In this document: piece by piece, positions 10,845-21,361 of the stretch
How positions within the stretch are numbered: position 1 is the first letter of the stretch
Layout: each line of letters begins with the position of its first letter
DNA from: Corythucha ciliata
Lineage: Eukaryota > Arthropoda > Insecta > Hemiptera > Tingidae
Assembly: GCA_038030265.1 (NCBI GenBank)
Contig: CM075943.1
Coordinates: forward strand, 27,218,001 to 27,282,000
Direction: 5' to 3'
Length of the DNA stretch: 64,000 bases
Position numbers and translations under genes: made by a program
The notes under the pieces: generated by a model
Seen by the model: only the letters and a program-made list of their open reading frames with translations
Told to the model about the DNA's origin: nothing
Database searches by the model: none

Positions 10845-13712
10845 TACAGGGTGTTTCAGGACGAATGCCGTATATTTTAATATATTGTAGTACTAGTTAA
10901 TTGCGACCAAAATCACCCTATTAACATAGGGCCGCAAATGATTTCTCTTGAAGTTACAGGCACATTTGCGTATTTTTAGCCACTTGCTGTTTTTCCTCTA
11001 AAAAGTCGTTACAACGACTAAACCTCTTTTTAGTGCATTTCATTCTGAAAAATGCACTATTGGTCTCGTCGTGATGGTGGCAAACATGGGTCATGTCATG
11101 TTTTTTTCACGTTTCAGAACCTCTAGAACACGAATTCAGTGGTCTCCGGAATTATAATATAATAATATTATGGCCGTTTTCTTGTTAGCACGATAACTCT
11201 CGAAGAAATTAGTTTAGCGGAACGCGCTTTGGCACAAAAATCAGTAGTCATAAGACACCGGTCGGTATTGCATTTGGGCCAAATCGGTCAAGGTGGAGGG
11301 GGGGGGGGAATCGGGCTTGAAGTCGTCAAAAAATCACTAAAAATCACCAGTTGATTCTAGAAGCATCATATTCGGTACGTATACTCCATGTTAGACTAGC
11401 CTTTGATTCCCATTTTAATTTTTTGAAAAAGTCGAGGGTGAGGGGGTGGTGCCCCCAGGGTGGAAGTAAGTGTGTGGTCTTGTTAGCACGATAACTCTCA
11501 TAGAAATTAATTTAGCGGAACACGCTTTATCTAAAAAAATCAGTAGTCATAAGACACCGTTCGGTATTGCATTTGGGCCAAATCGGTGAAGGAGGTGGGG
11601 GGGAAAATACGGCTTGAAATGATAAAAAAATCACTACAAGTCACCAGTTGATTCTAGAAGCATCATATTCGGTACGTATACTCCATGTTAAAGTAGCCTT
11701 TGATTCCAATTTTAATTTTTTGAAAAAGTCGAGGGGGAGGGGGCGATGTCCCCGGGGTGGAAGTAAGTGTGAGGCCTTGTTAGCACGATAACTCTCGTAG
11801 AAATTAATTTAGCGGAACGCGCTTTGGCACAAAAATCAGTAGTCATAAGGCCCCGGTCGGTATTGCATTTGGGCCAAATCGGTCAAGGTGGAGGGGGGAA
11901 AATAGGGGTTGAAATGGTAAAAAATCACAACAGATCACCAGTTGATTCCAGAAGCATTATATTCGGTATGATGATTCCATTTTGAAATAGCCTTTGATTC
12001 CCATTAAGTTCAGCTTAAACAAACCCGGCAGCAAACAGTACGAGGGAGGGTCAAACATAAACGAAACAAATCATGGTCTCAACATTACTACTTCTGGGAC
12101 GGCTTAGGGTATCCGTATACAAAATGAAATGCACTCTTTCCGACCGCCAGCTGCCGGAGCGAAATTTTTTTTCTATCCTTAAACTGCTGACGTTTTTGGA
12201 AAGATCACACAATTTTACTTCAGTAAATGTCGATGAACATCATTTTAGTTGCCTCCAAAAATTTCAGTAATTCGTTAAAAATGAATAAAGAGGCGTTTTC
12301 AAATTTTCCTGTGTACGTCAACGCCAGTTTCTGACCAAATGATCGTAGTGAAAATTTTCGCCAATTTCAGTAAAACATCTCCATGTCGTGAGCTTTCGAT
12401 TGTTATTTGGAGAATTGAAATCGGTTCATTTTTATATGAGATATTGTTCCTAACGTGTGAAAAAACACGGAGTAAGTCATCAATTAAGGCATAGGTGGAA
12501 CTTCCTTAAACGCGTTATTACAAAGTAAAGTTGGTTTTTGCTGATTATTCAGTTTGATAACCTGTCTTAAATTTTCAAAATGAAATGCACTACAAGTGAC
12601 AAAGGACAAAACTCCCAAAAAATGTAAACACCCCCCCCCCCCCGACTGTCAACTTGTAGGATACAGGGGGGAAACTTGGTATGTACATTGAATAAATCAA
12701 CCTAAAATGTATTCTAAAGAACACCTACTCCTACCTTATCATGGCCAACAGCTGCTATTTTGTTCTTCGTTTTCTTGTGATGCGTTTTTTCCAGAGTGAA
12801 TATTTCTCACACACTATCTGTACCAATTTCAGAAAGTGCAAAATCTACACGATGGAGACGAAATTAATCGCAATTTTTTTTTATTACTGGGTGTTCGAGA
12901 ATCAGCATTCCGTTCCTCTTACTCTTTTTTCGTTCCTTTACTCTTTTTTCCTCTTACCGTTTCTTACTCTTTTACTCTTTTAAACGTGGATGATGCCACG
13001 TTTACCCGAGACGGTATGAACAACAGTCGAACTGGCGCCAGTGGGAGGTAGAAAACCCCAACGCCGCGATCGAAAAGCAATTCAGCGCCGATTTTTATGA
13101 ATTGTGGTGTGGTATGATAGGGAGGGATCTTATTGGACCTCACTAAACCTATTAATTAGCAAAAGCCAACAAATTTACTCTGTTATCAAACGCGTTTAAG
13201 GAAGGTTCACCAATGCCTAATTAATGACTTACTCCGTGTTTTTTCACACGTTAGGAACAATATCTCATGGAAAAATTGACCGATTTCAATTTTTCCAAAA
13301 TCATTTGAAAGCTCTCAACACGGAAATGTTCTCCTGAAATTGGCGAAAAATTTTCACAATGACCACTTGGTCAGAAAGTGGCGCTGACGTACACAGGAAA
13401 TTTGGAAAACGCCGCTTTCTTCATTTTTAACGTATTACTGAAATTTTTGGAGGCAACTAAAATGATGTTGATCGACATTTTCTGAAGTAAAATTGTGTGA
13501 TCTTTTCAAAAATGTCGGCAGTTTAAGGCTACAAAAAAAGGTTAAGTCGGTGTAAGGTCTTTTTAGAGGAAAAACAGCGAATGGCTAAAAATACACAAAT
13601 GTGCCTGTAACTCCAAGAGAAATCATTTGCGACCAGTAGGGTGATTTTGGTCGCAATTACTTAGTACCACAACATATTAAAATATACGGCATTCGTCCTG
13701 AAACACCCTGTA
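10845..13712. mobile_element. TA-flanked Tc1/mariner-type foldback element carrying a nested insertion
   Basis: The ends TACAGGGTGTTTCAGGACG and its inverse are flanked by TA at 10843-10844 and 13713-13714. The arms are long: 10845-11031 plus 12162 to about 12540 on the left pair with about 13170-13712 on the right. The left arm is interrupted by a helentron-like copy at 11032-12161. No transposase frame is recognised in the core at 12541-13170, so it is non-autonomous or decayed. A GAAATGCACTA motif at about 12590 may be another relic of the helentron-like family. Confidence 0.75.
11032..12161 (+). mobile_element. Helentron-like non-autonomous element, forward copy A
   Basis: It starts AGTGCATTTCATTCTG and near the 3' end has the inverse AATGAAATGCACT, followed by an imperfect stem-loop (TTTCCG ... 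CGGAGCGAAA) and a T run. Between the ends are three tandem units of about 297 bp, each starting CTTGTTAGCACGATAAC (11181, 11479, 11776). The matching arm of the host element at 13531-13541 shows the pre-insertion target as a T run. Inverted subterminal repeats, a 3' hairpin, tandem units and a T-rich target together fit the Helitron2/helentron group of non-autonomous elements. It has no coding capacity. Confidence 0.65.
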
Positions 13713-13719
13713 TACAATA

Positions 13720-14200
13720 TCGCATCCATGTCGAGTAATTGTCCACTTCACGAAATGGATGTCCGTTTCACGAAGAGGCTCCACTTGCCGTAACTTCAAA
13801 AAATTTCGACATCTGGAAAAAAAAATCGTCCATTTCTTCAAAAGGAATTCGTGGTTGTCCAATTGCTGAAATCAAGCTTCCTTACTGCAAGTGAATGCAC
13901 AATATTATCCTTTTCGTGAAATGGATGAGTGAGGAATCTCTGATGCTGAAACATCTTTTGTTTTATTTAAAAAGGTTATTTTATCGAGCATTCAAAAACC
14001 CGCTAAAAAATGACGTTGTGCATCCACTTGCAGTAAGGATAAGCTTAATTTCAGCAACTGGACAAACGCGATTTCCTTTTCAAGAAACGGATATTTTTTT
14101 TGTCCAGATGTAGCAATTTTTTAAAATTACGGCAAGTGGAGCCACTTCGTGAAATGGACATTCATTTCATGAAGTGGACAATTTCGCCAAGTGGATGCGA
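13720..14200. mobile_element. Foldback element with TCGCATCCA ends
   Basis: Terminal inverted arms of about 100 bp start TCGCATCCA and contain ATTGTCCACTTCA and GGCTCCACTTGCCGTAA. A second, inner inverted pair (about 13840-13905 with 14010-14075, sharing CTTACTGCAAGTG) extends the fold. Motifs resembling GTGAAATGGA recur through it. No gene. Confidence 0.7.
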
Positions 14201-14598
14201 CATATATAAACCATTATGTATAAATATATATATATAAAATCCGGAAACCACTAAATTCCTGTTCTAGAGGTTCTGAAACATGAAAAAAACATGTCATGAC
14301 CCATGTTTGCCACCATCACGACGAGACCAATAGTGCATTTTGACATAAATGAAATGCACTAAAAGATTAAGAAGAAGAAGAAAAGACGTGTTCTATGACC
14401 CAAGAAAAGCTGATCAAAAGAATTTGGAGGCTTTGTAACAAAATTTCAGTTTTAAGTATAAAAATTCAGCACATTCTACTGTGCGCATGTTGTAGAATAG
14501 CGATTGGTAACTGGGCAAAAACCCTCATCCCAAAATAAAGTGAGAAAATTCAGGCTTTAGGCGTTGCGAGACCTTATTTCGTCAAATTTTATTTGACG

Positions 14599-14732
14599 CA
14601 GTCGCGTACCCAGAGGGGGGGGGGATCCACCTATCGTCCCCTCCGGGATGCCGTTTTTAGTCAAGTTTTTGCGAAATCCCTCCGCCGCGCCGGCCCTTAG
14701 TAGGCTAAGGACTGCCGGATTCGCCCTCTCAG
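14599..14732 (-). repeat. Second copy of the GCGTACCCAGAG repeat
   Basis: The sequence begins GCGTACCCAGAGG and runs through CCGTTTTTAGTCAAGT to a GGACTGCCG-like motif. It matches the minus strand of 2330-2510 but lacks a short internal segment. Confidence 0.6.
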
Positions 14733-15314
14733 GAAGGATTTCCAGGTACAATCCTGCTTTGGCGTTCAATTTTCCTAGGATCCTATGTGATCAGATAGTG
14801 TGTAGCCATATCGGAGAGTCAAAACGGTCAGTCTCTTAGGCTAGGATAGTAGGAAGGTCTCAACCTTCCAACACCCGACGGCCTGTACCCTACCCTCCTT
14901 TCATCTTGTCGGAACGCGTGTAGAGCCCATCCCCGTCCTATACTAAACTCCACTCCTCGTGTGATGTGACCCTCTAGCGTCCCTCCTCCTGCTTATGTTG
15001 TTCAATCTTCCTTTTAATCCCTACTTTCTATCCTTGCACTTTGTCGGACGGGAGCTGAACAGATTAGTTTTTAGATAGGAAGGAAGATCTTGTTGGAAAA
15101 TGTGTAGAGCATGTCCTATTGCTTAGGATCCTAGGGAAAGGACGGTCGTGTCGGAACGTGGGCAGGGGCCTTAGTTCTTCTCACTCAAGTCGGAGAGAAA
15201 AACGACGTACAAAGATAACATTCTGCTGAGCTGAGCGGACTCTGATGAGGCAGAATGCCCTAGTCCCCGTTCAAGTCCTAACGCAGCAGTTCATCCACGG
15301 CTTCTCTCATGGTG

Positions 15315-15380
15315 AGCCTCGTTATGAATTTAATCCTTACTTCAAGTATTGAGGGGAGCATGCTCGGAGGAACACAATAC
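15315..15380 (+). repeat. Dispersed repeat, copy 2
   Basis: It matches 5704-5773 in the same orientation with scattered substitutions. Confidence 0.6.
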
Positions 15381-15995
15381 CCTAAGAAAAGGACATTTAT
15401 CCCCTGACCTATTCGACTTGTTTTAACAAAGCAAGTTACATTTTGTTGCATTCGAACTTGATTGCTGAAGTCTGACGGTTGCAAACTTCAACTATCAGGA
15501 CACTGTTCGAAACTTCGAAAGTACCCAGAACAGGGTAGTCTTCCACAACTTTGCCCGTCGACGCGTGCACTAGCAGCTGATTGATACTGATGTAAAATTT
15601 ATCAGTTATTTGAAAAATCATTGTCTATTCCACAGTGATGTAAATGGTACCCCGGAAACTTACCTTTCGATGTGGAAAATTACAGTAGCTGAGGCAGGCT
15701 CCCCAAAGGCCCTCGAAAACGACTGCTGTGCAATTTGGCCTAAAGATTGTGCTGTTTCCTCGGTAATAATCTGATATTGGGCTCAAAAACAGTCAAGAGT
15801 GGGCCAAATCAGTGACTTTTCGCCCATAGAACTAATAACGTGGCACTACTAGAACTAACAATTTAATAAGGGAATGACCTATATTCGCAGCCCCAGAAAT
15901 AACTAGATTCTCGGCGCCTAAACTATTAATTTTTTCTTATAAAGCCCAGTTTCGTTGTTTAACTTTCAATTTTTGCCTCATTCAGTTCAAAAAAT

Positions 15996-17308
15996 TCACA
16001 ACGGAGTTATCAACGGTTGGCCGTTGAGGGCTGCCAAAATATTCCTTGCAGCCAGCTCCGCCATTGCGCTACGCGTTCTAATAGACCCCGACGCTATGTG
16101 AGGCGTGATATCTGAAAAAAATTATTCACGATAAATTTTTACCAGCAGCTCCAACTAAAAATTTGTCATTACAGCAATTTTCTAGTTGAAGAAGAGGATG
16201 GTCAGGCGGCAACGGTTCCGGCACTGTCACGTCCAGTCCAGCGCCAGCTATTTTCCCTGTTTTCAACGCCTCGTATAAATCGTCGTGATCGATCACATCT
16301 TTAACGTAAATTAGTGAGCAAGCTGATAGTCGACAATTTAATGATGAATGGTAAAACCTCCGCGAGCTATGTTGACGATGATTGCGTTCCGTTTCATAGT
16401 TTCGATAGTCTTTTTATTAATTAACCTCCTGGTGGTGTCGTTCAACGTACAGCACAGAACGATAAAATCGCTTTCTTTCAGTAGTGTTTTCATTGGAACG
16501 AATTCAGTTCCAATTTCTTCGCCTATAAAAAAAACAAAAAACAACAGTCATGTCCAAGTTATTGGTAAAGTTGTTAGCGACGTGCACACCTTTAGCCTGC
16601 TCCGTAACGTCAGAGTAGATAAGCCTTTTAGGGGCAAACGGCTTAACACGGCGAGCCAATTCCGTTCCAATCAGCCCCAGCCCGACGATACCAAACGTCG
16701 AGTCGTAGATGTCCTGTCCCAGAAGCCATTGTGGATCGAATTGAGTCCACTGATCTCTATATAAAAATAAAGACAAAAGAGCATGACAGTGTGACATGAA
16801 GGGACCATGGTAAAAAACCGTGGGACGGGGGCGGTAGGCACCTAACAATTTTCAAACGAGCCTCGCGGAATCGTCGCGACGCTGCCACTGTCAAACCGAT
16901 GGCCATTTCCGCCACGGACACTGCCAGTACGCCGGGAGTGTTGCTCACGGCGACTCCTCGACTTTTGGCCGCCGCCACGTCGATGTGATCATAGCCCGCG
17001 CCGTAGTTTGCAACAATTTTTAGACGGTCACCTCCGATTTTCCGAAAAAAATCGTCGTTTATTTTAAAGGTCAAATCGGTTAAAAGAATGGCGTCAACGT
17101 TGGCCGCTTCGCGGTATATCTCGTCCGTCGCCTCTTGTTCGATGACTACAATATCAAATCTGGTTAGAATGACACGAGTGTTTAAAGAGGAGAGATCCTT
17201 GGACTACTTGACGTGGCTTAGGACGTGTAGGTGTACTTACGAACTTTCGAGTAGTTCATGGGCGATTTTCGGCAGGTTGGAATTTGTAAACAGCACTCGT
17301 TTCTTCAT
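15996..17308 (-). CDS. GRHPR: GRHPR-family D-2-hydroxyacid dehydrogenase (glyoxylate/hydroxypyruvate reductase-like), six exons
   Basis: Exons on the minus strand: 17308-17241, 17159-16842, 16756-16590, 16522-16358, 16298-16173, 16111-15996 (TGA). All introns (59-85 bp) have GT..AG ends and compatible phases, giving 319 residues, close to the usual length of about 330. The family reduces glyoxylate and hydroxypyruvate with NAD(P)H in the cytosol. Visible: [10 protein letters not shown] near 73-82; the GRHPR-like [12 protein letters not shown] segment near 132-143; Rossmann GLGLIG at 154-159; and a probable catalytic set Arg238 (NIARGD), Glu267 (VPEPLP) and His286 (TPHIAS). The start was chosen because [13 protein letters not shown] is the first Met of an exon ending at a strong GTAAGT donor. 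TTCAGTA at 17342-17336 could be an initiator about 31 bases upstream, and ATTAAA (minus strand, 15867-15862) a poly(A) signal. The C-terminal PHIAS wording, rather than PHIGS, is more often seen in bacterial-type members; whether this is a paralogue or a transfer cannot be judged here. Confidence 0.92.
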
Positions 17309-17381
17309 GTTTTTTTACTTGTTACTCACTCGAGCTACTGAATCGTTGACTCCTTTTTTAACGATAAGATTCTCACTATTA

Positions 17382-17676
17382 TTACGCAACATAAAAGGCC
17401 AAATATTGTCTTTTTGAGATTTGATAAACACGTAAGGTACCTATAGGCTTGGGGGAAAATTTAAAAGTATTATGGTTCTCTAAGTGCTTCCAACACTTCG
17501 CACCTCTCACATAAACAAAAGGCAAACTGACAATGAGCGATCCTCCAACGCCCATTAAAGTAGCCAAAAATGAGCGTTCTATATCGTTGTTGGTTCGCTG
17601 GAGAACACTCAAAAACATGCCCTGCGGGTCATTCGCGTATTGCGGTACCGAGGCCGGTGTGGTGGGACGAAGGCTT
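17382..17676 (-). other. Open frame of unknown status upstream of the dehydrogenase gene
   Basis: A minus-strand frame opens after a stop at about 17677 and includes residues VPQYANDPQGMFLSVL, then QRTNNDIERSFL, then a hydrophobic GVGGSLIVSLPFVY stretch. A GTGAGA donor-like site follows at 17510. The composition is protein-like with one possible membrane segment, but I recognise no family. A weak resemblance to the last helices of MFS/OATP-type transporters is not enough for a call. It could be a single exon of another gene or chance. Confidence 0.2.
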
Positions 17677-17909
17677 CAAGGTGGCAGAGCGAGTATGTAT
17701 TGCCGAAACATGCGCGTATTTAATATTGATCCTTCCGATTACATAGTCGAATGGAACAAAATCGCTTTCAGCACGCTATTGAAACGGCAAATACGAGGAT
17801 TTGAAAGGCCTAAGAGATCTTAAGGGTGGCACTGGTAAGAGGGGCCGAACTTTTGGGAGGCTTCGGAAGTTCAGAGTGACATGGTCCGGGGAAGGCTCAA
17901 CTGAATGGG

Positions 17910-18200
17910 AAACCATTGAATGCGGCCGGCAAATGCTTTTACCCGACAAACTGCCAATTCATTCATAAAATGCTCTATTTGGCCCGAAACTGGCTACTTG
18001 ACCATGGAACTGTTTATTTAGCCCCCCCCCCCCCGAGAAAGAAAATAATTATCTTTCTCAAAAAACTATTCGCAACGAAAATGACCTTTTTTCCTACGAA
18101 AACAGTACAAAACTATTGCTTTTACATCGGAAACTGACGATTCCGCTCTAAAAATTGGCTAAAGACATCATGGTTTGTTGGGCCATGCATCGATTATTCC
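17910..18200. repeat. Faint periodic tract
   Basis: Loose repeats containing GGCCNNAAANTGG and TTTTNCNCGAAAAT motifs recall the degenerate periodic tracts elsewhere in the window. The borders are vague. Confidence 0.3.
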
Positions 18201-18401
18201 GGCACTTTTCCGCAGGAATGTGACAATTTTAATCCCAGTTCCTCCTTATAATCCATATCCTGCAATTTAAGAAATATAACTCTAGTTTTTTCCCACGAAT
18301 GATAATGTTGCCCTCATAACGTGATTTTGAGAGCCATAACTGCGGACTATTTAGTCGATGCAAAAAGCACGTTCATTTCACAATGCAGCCGGGAACTGCT
18401 A

Positions 18402-18642
18402 TAGTCGGGTCGGTGAAGGAATGTGCATGAAATCACCCTCTCTCCTTTCCCTAAACCCATATGACTTACCGCTACCACACCATCACCTGAGAGGAGCCTC
18501 TCCTATTTTATCGGTAAAACTCTCTGTTATTGGTTGCAGTAGTTTGATAATAAGAGGAGAATTAGAGAACCACGTTAAGAGAGGGAAAAAGCGGGCTTAT
18601 GGCCTCCCACCACTCATGCACATTCTTTCGCCGATCCGACTA
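18402..18642. mobile_element. TA-flanked MITE with TAGTCGGGTCGG ends
   Basis: The left arm starts TAGTCGGGTCGGTGAAGGA and reaches GTGCATGA. The right arm is its near inverse (TCATGCACATTC to CCGATCCGACTA). Both sides have TA. The element is 241 bp, non-coding, and of Tc1/mariner-type by target site only. Confidence 0.7.
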
Positions 18643-18703
18643 TAATTTTACTCCAAAGTCATATGGAAAACCAAGTCATTAAACTTTGTATTATTTGTAT
18701 GTT

Positions 18704-19124
18704 AAAAAAAAGTTTTGTTCCGACAGCAGCCTGTCGGGAGAAGTGCATTTCATTCATGCGACAATCGAGTCAAACCTCATAAGTTAGAACGATATCAATC
18801 AATTATGAATGACATTTAGGCCGTGGTATAGAAAGTCAAAATCATAAAATCGTGTTTCTTTTTACCGCAGGCTCCTTTTTTGGCACCTACTAAGGGGAAA
18901 TAAAATGATGAAAATGAAAAATGAAACAGAGTCGGTTTGGTTGCCTATACGATATGGGAAGGCGGACTCTTGTTAGAAGAATTATTTGCAATTAAAATCT
19001 TTATTCCGGCCTAAATTTCATTCATAATTGATTGATATCGTTCTAACTTATGAGGTTTGACTCGATTGTCGCATGAATGAAATGCACTTCTCCCGACAGG
19101 CTGCTGTCGGAACAAAACTTTTTT
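18704..19124. mobile_element. Palindrome with helentron-like 3' ends on both sides
   Basis: Arms of about 115 bp (18710-18823 and 19006-19124) each carry GAAATGCACTT next to a perfect stem-loop CCGACAG..CTGTCGG and an A- or T-rich border. Read outward, both ends look like the 3' terminus of the helentron-like family. The loop of about 180 bp has no recognised content. Confidence 0.65.
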
Positions 19125-19151
19125 CAGATTACGTTAATTTTCAGATCAGTT

Positions 19152-19215
19152 ACATTAGGTTAAATGGTATGTCACAATTTCACCATTGCGGAGTGCCTGG
19201 GTTCGAATCCGAAAC
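19152..19215 (+). pseudogene. tRNA-like relic
   Basis: GGGTTCGAATCC (an RNA polymerase III B-box-like motif) is preceded by TTAGGTTAAATGG (A-box-like) and CAATTTTCACC-like loop context resembling tRNA-Glu. The T and acceptor stems do not close, so this is a degraded tRNA or SINE head, not a functional tRNA. Confidence 0.35.
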
Positions 19216-19223
19216 AATTTTTT

Positions 19224-20036
19224 AGTGCATTTCATTCAAAAAATGCACTATTGGTCTCGCCCTGATGGTCGCACATATGGGTTGTGATACTTTTTTTTCA
19301 CGTTTCAGAACCCCTAGAACACGAATCCGAGGTCGGTTCGATTTGCTATATATATATATATATGGCCCCTCGCTTGTTAGCACGATCACGGTCGCAATTT
19401 TTGACTTAGAGCAACCAAATTTGGTCTAAAAATCAATAGCGTGAATATCTCGGACGAGTTCGTGATCCAGATGAATCGGTCCACGGGAACGGTGTGAAAG
19501 AGGGGTTTGAATTAGTTGAAAATTCGCTACCGCACGGCTGTTGCTGCAATTGCCCCCAAAATTGACACGAGTAATGAGAAATGAACGCGCTTTCGTATGA
19601 GACCCTTGTGAACCAAATCCGTTGATATGGCAGGGGAGTTCTCGGCGGAGGGTTCACTAGGGTCTCATACGAAAGCGCGTTCATTTTTCATTACTCGAGT
19701 CGATTTTGGGGGCAATTGCAGCAACAGCCGTGCGGTAGCGAATTTTCAACTAATTCAAACCCCTCTTTTACACCGTTCCCGTGGACCGATTCATCTGGAT
19801 CACGAACTCGTCCGAGATATTCACGCTATTGATTTTTAGACCAAATTTGGTTGCCCTAAGTCAAAAATTGCGACCGTGATCGTGCTAACAAAAAAGGGCC
19901 ATATATATATATATCAAATCGAACCGACCTCGGATTCGTGTTCTAGGGGTTCTGAAACGTGAAAAAAAAGTATCACAACCCATATGTGCGACCATCAGGG
20001 CGAGACCAATAGTGCATTTTTTGAATGAAATGCACT
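19224..20036. mobile_element. Palindrome with helentron-like 5' ends on both sides
   Basis: Near-perfect inverted arms of about 380 bp (19224-19605 and 19655-20036) surround a loop of about 50 bp. Each end starts AGTGCATTTCATTC, then AAATGCACTATTGGTCTCG, and then CTTGTTAGCACGAT-type unit sequence, as in the 5' part of the tandem-unit copies. The unit downstream differs (AAATTTGGTCTAAAAATC), marking a separate subfamily. The frames on both strands here are mirror images, not genes. Confidence 0.75.
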
Positions 20037-20218
20037 AAAAATGAAGCGGTTCGTGGGTTGGGATTTTTGCTCCCGATACGTGATTACCCACTAAATTCAA
20101 AAATTATACAAAAGTTGAGTGTTGAAAAAAACATATGGTATCAAGATAGATATCACGCTACAACTTCAAACCGAAAATAAATATAATAATTTTTGTATTT
20201 GGCGGGTTTTCTCCTTTT

Positions 20219-21361
20219 AGAGCATATTTCATTCTGAAAATGCACTATTGGTCTCGTCGTGATGGTGGCAAACGTGGGTCATGTGATGTATTTTTCACGT
20301 TTCAGAACCTCTAGAACACGAATTCAGTGGTCTCCGGAATTCATATTTATATATATATCTTTATGGCCGTTTCCTTGTTAGCACGATAACTCTCGTAGAA
20401 GTAAATTTAGCGGAACGCGCTTTGGCACAAAAATCAGTAGTCATAAGACACCGGTCGGTATTGCATTTGGGCCAAATCGGTCAAGGTGGAGGGGGGGAAA
20501 ATAGGGCTTGAAGTCGTCAAAAAATCACTAAAAATCACCAGTTGATTCTAGAAGCATCATATTCGGTAAGTATACTCCATGTTAGACTAGCCTTTGATTC
20601 CCATTTTAATTTTTTTAAAAATCGAAGGGGAGGGGGTGGTGCTCCCAGGGTGGAAGTAAGTGTGTGGTCTTGTTAGCACGATAACTCTCGTAGAAATTAA
20701 TTTAGCGGAACGCGCTTTATCTAAAAAAATCAGCAGTCATAAGACACCGGTCGGTATTGCATTTGGGCCAAATCCGTCAAGGTGGTGGGGGGAAAAATAC
20801 GGCTTGAAATGATCAAAAAATCACTACAAGTCACCAGTTGATTCTAGAAGCATCATATTCAGTACGTACACTCCATGTTAAAGTAGCCTTTGATTCCAAT
20901 TTTAATTTTTTGAAAAAGTCGAGTGGGAGGGGGTGATGTCCCCGGGATGGAAGTAAGTGTGAGGCCTTGTTAGCACCATAACTCTCGTAGAAATTAATTT
21001 AGCGGAACGCGCTTTGGCACAAAAATCAGTAGTCATAAGGCCCCGGTCGGTATTGCATTTGGGCCAAATCGGTCAAGGTGGAGGGGGGAAAATAGGGGTT
21101 GAAGTGGTAAAAAAATCACTACAAATCACCAGTTGATTCCAGAAGCATTATATTCGATATGATGATTCCATTTTGAAATAGCCTTTGATTCCCATTAAGT
21201 TCAGCATAAACAAACCCGGCAGCAAACAGTACGAGGGAGGGTCAAACATTAACGAAACAAATCATGGTCTCAACATTACTACCTCTGGCTCTAGGACGGC
21301 TTAGGGTATCCGTATACAAAATGAAATGCACTCTTTCCGACCGCCAGCTGCCGGAGCGAAA
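20219..21361 (+). mobile_element. Helentron-like non-autonomous element, forward copy B
   Basis: It follows the same plan as copy A at 11032-12161: a slightly mutated 5' end, then AAATGCACTATTGGTCTCG, an AT tract, three tandem units of about 297 bp starting CTTGTTAGCA (20373, 20669, 20966), the segment with AAACCCGGCAGCAAACAG, then AATGAAATGCACT, the imperfect stem-loop and a T run. Copies A and B agree along their whole length with scattered substitutions. Confidence 0.65.

Larger units (their letters stand above)
9937..14360 (-). mobile_element. Helentron-like non-autonomous element, reverse copy, split by insertions
   Basis: On the minus strand the 5' end is AGTGCATTTC at 14360, followed by the ATTGGTCTCGTCGTGATGG-type start at about 14325-14340. 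The element continues leftward into an AT tract at about 14220, is interrupted there, and resumes at 10842. From 10842 to 9937 three reversed tandem units are visible, each with the minus-strand motif CTTGTTAGCACGATAACTC (plus-strand unit ends near 10202, 10536 and 10820). The usual 3' hairpin end is not visible at the left, so this copy is truncated or rearranged. It hosts a TA-flanked element at 10845-13712 and a foldback at 13720-14200. Confidence 0.6.
14361..15995. other. Diverged repeats, no gene recognised
   Basis: Two repeat fragments are identifiable (14599-14732 and 15315-15380). The remainder shows no recognisable protein or RNA gene. Frames at 14557-14839 are shadows of the GC-rich repeat. 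Confidence 0.4.

Noticed and set aside
12741..13051. Hydrophobic frame that could look like receptor helices TM5-TM6
   Set aside because: It is inside the core of a transposon, rich in Phe and Leu because of a TTACTCTTTT repeat, and has no GPCR motif.
19433..19839. Matching frames on opposite strands at 19433-19684 and 19627-19839
   Set aside because: They are mirror images of the two arms of a palindrome, not independent genes.
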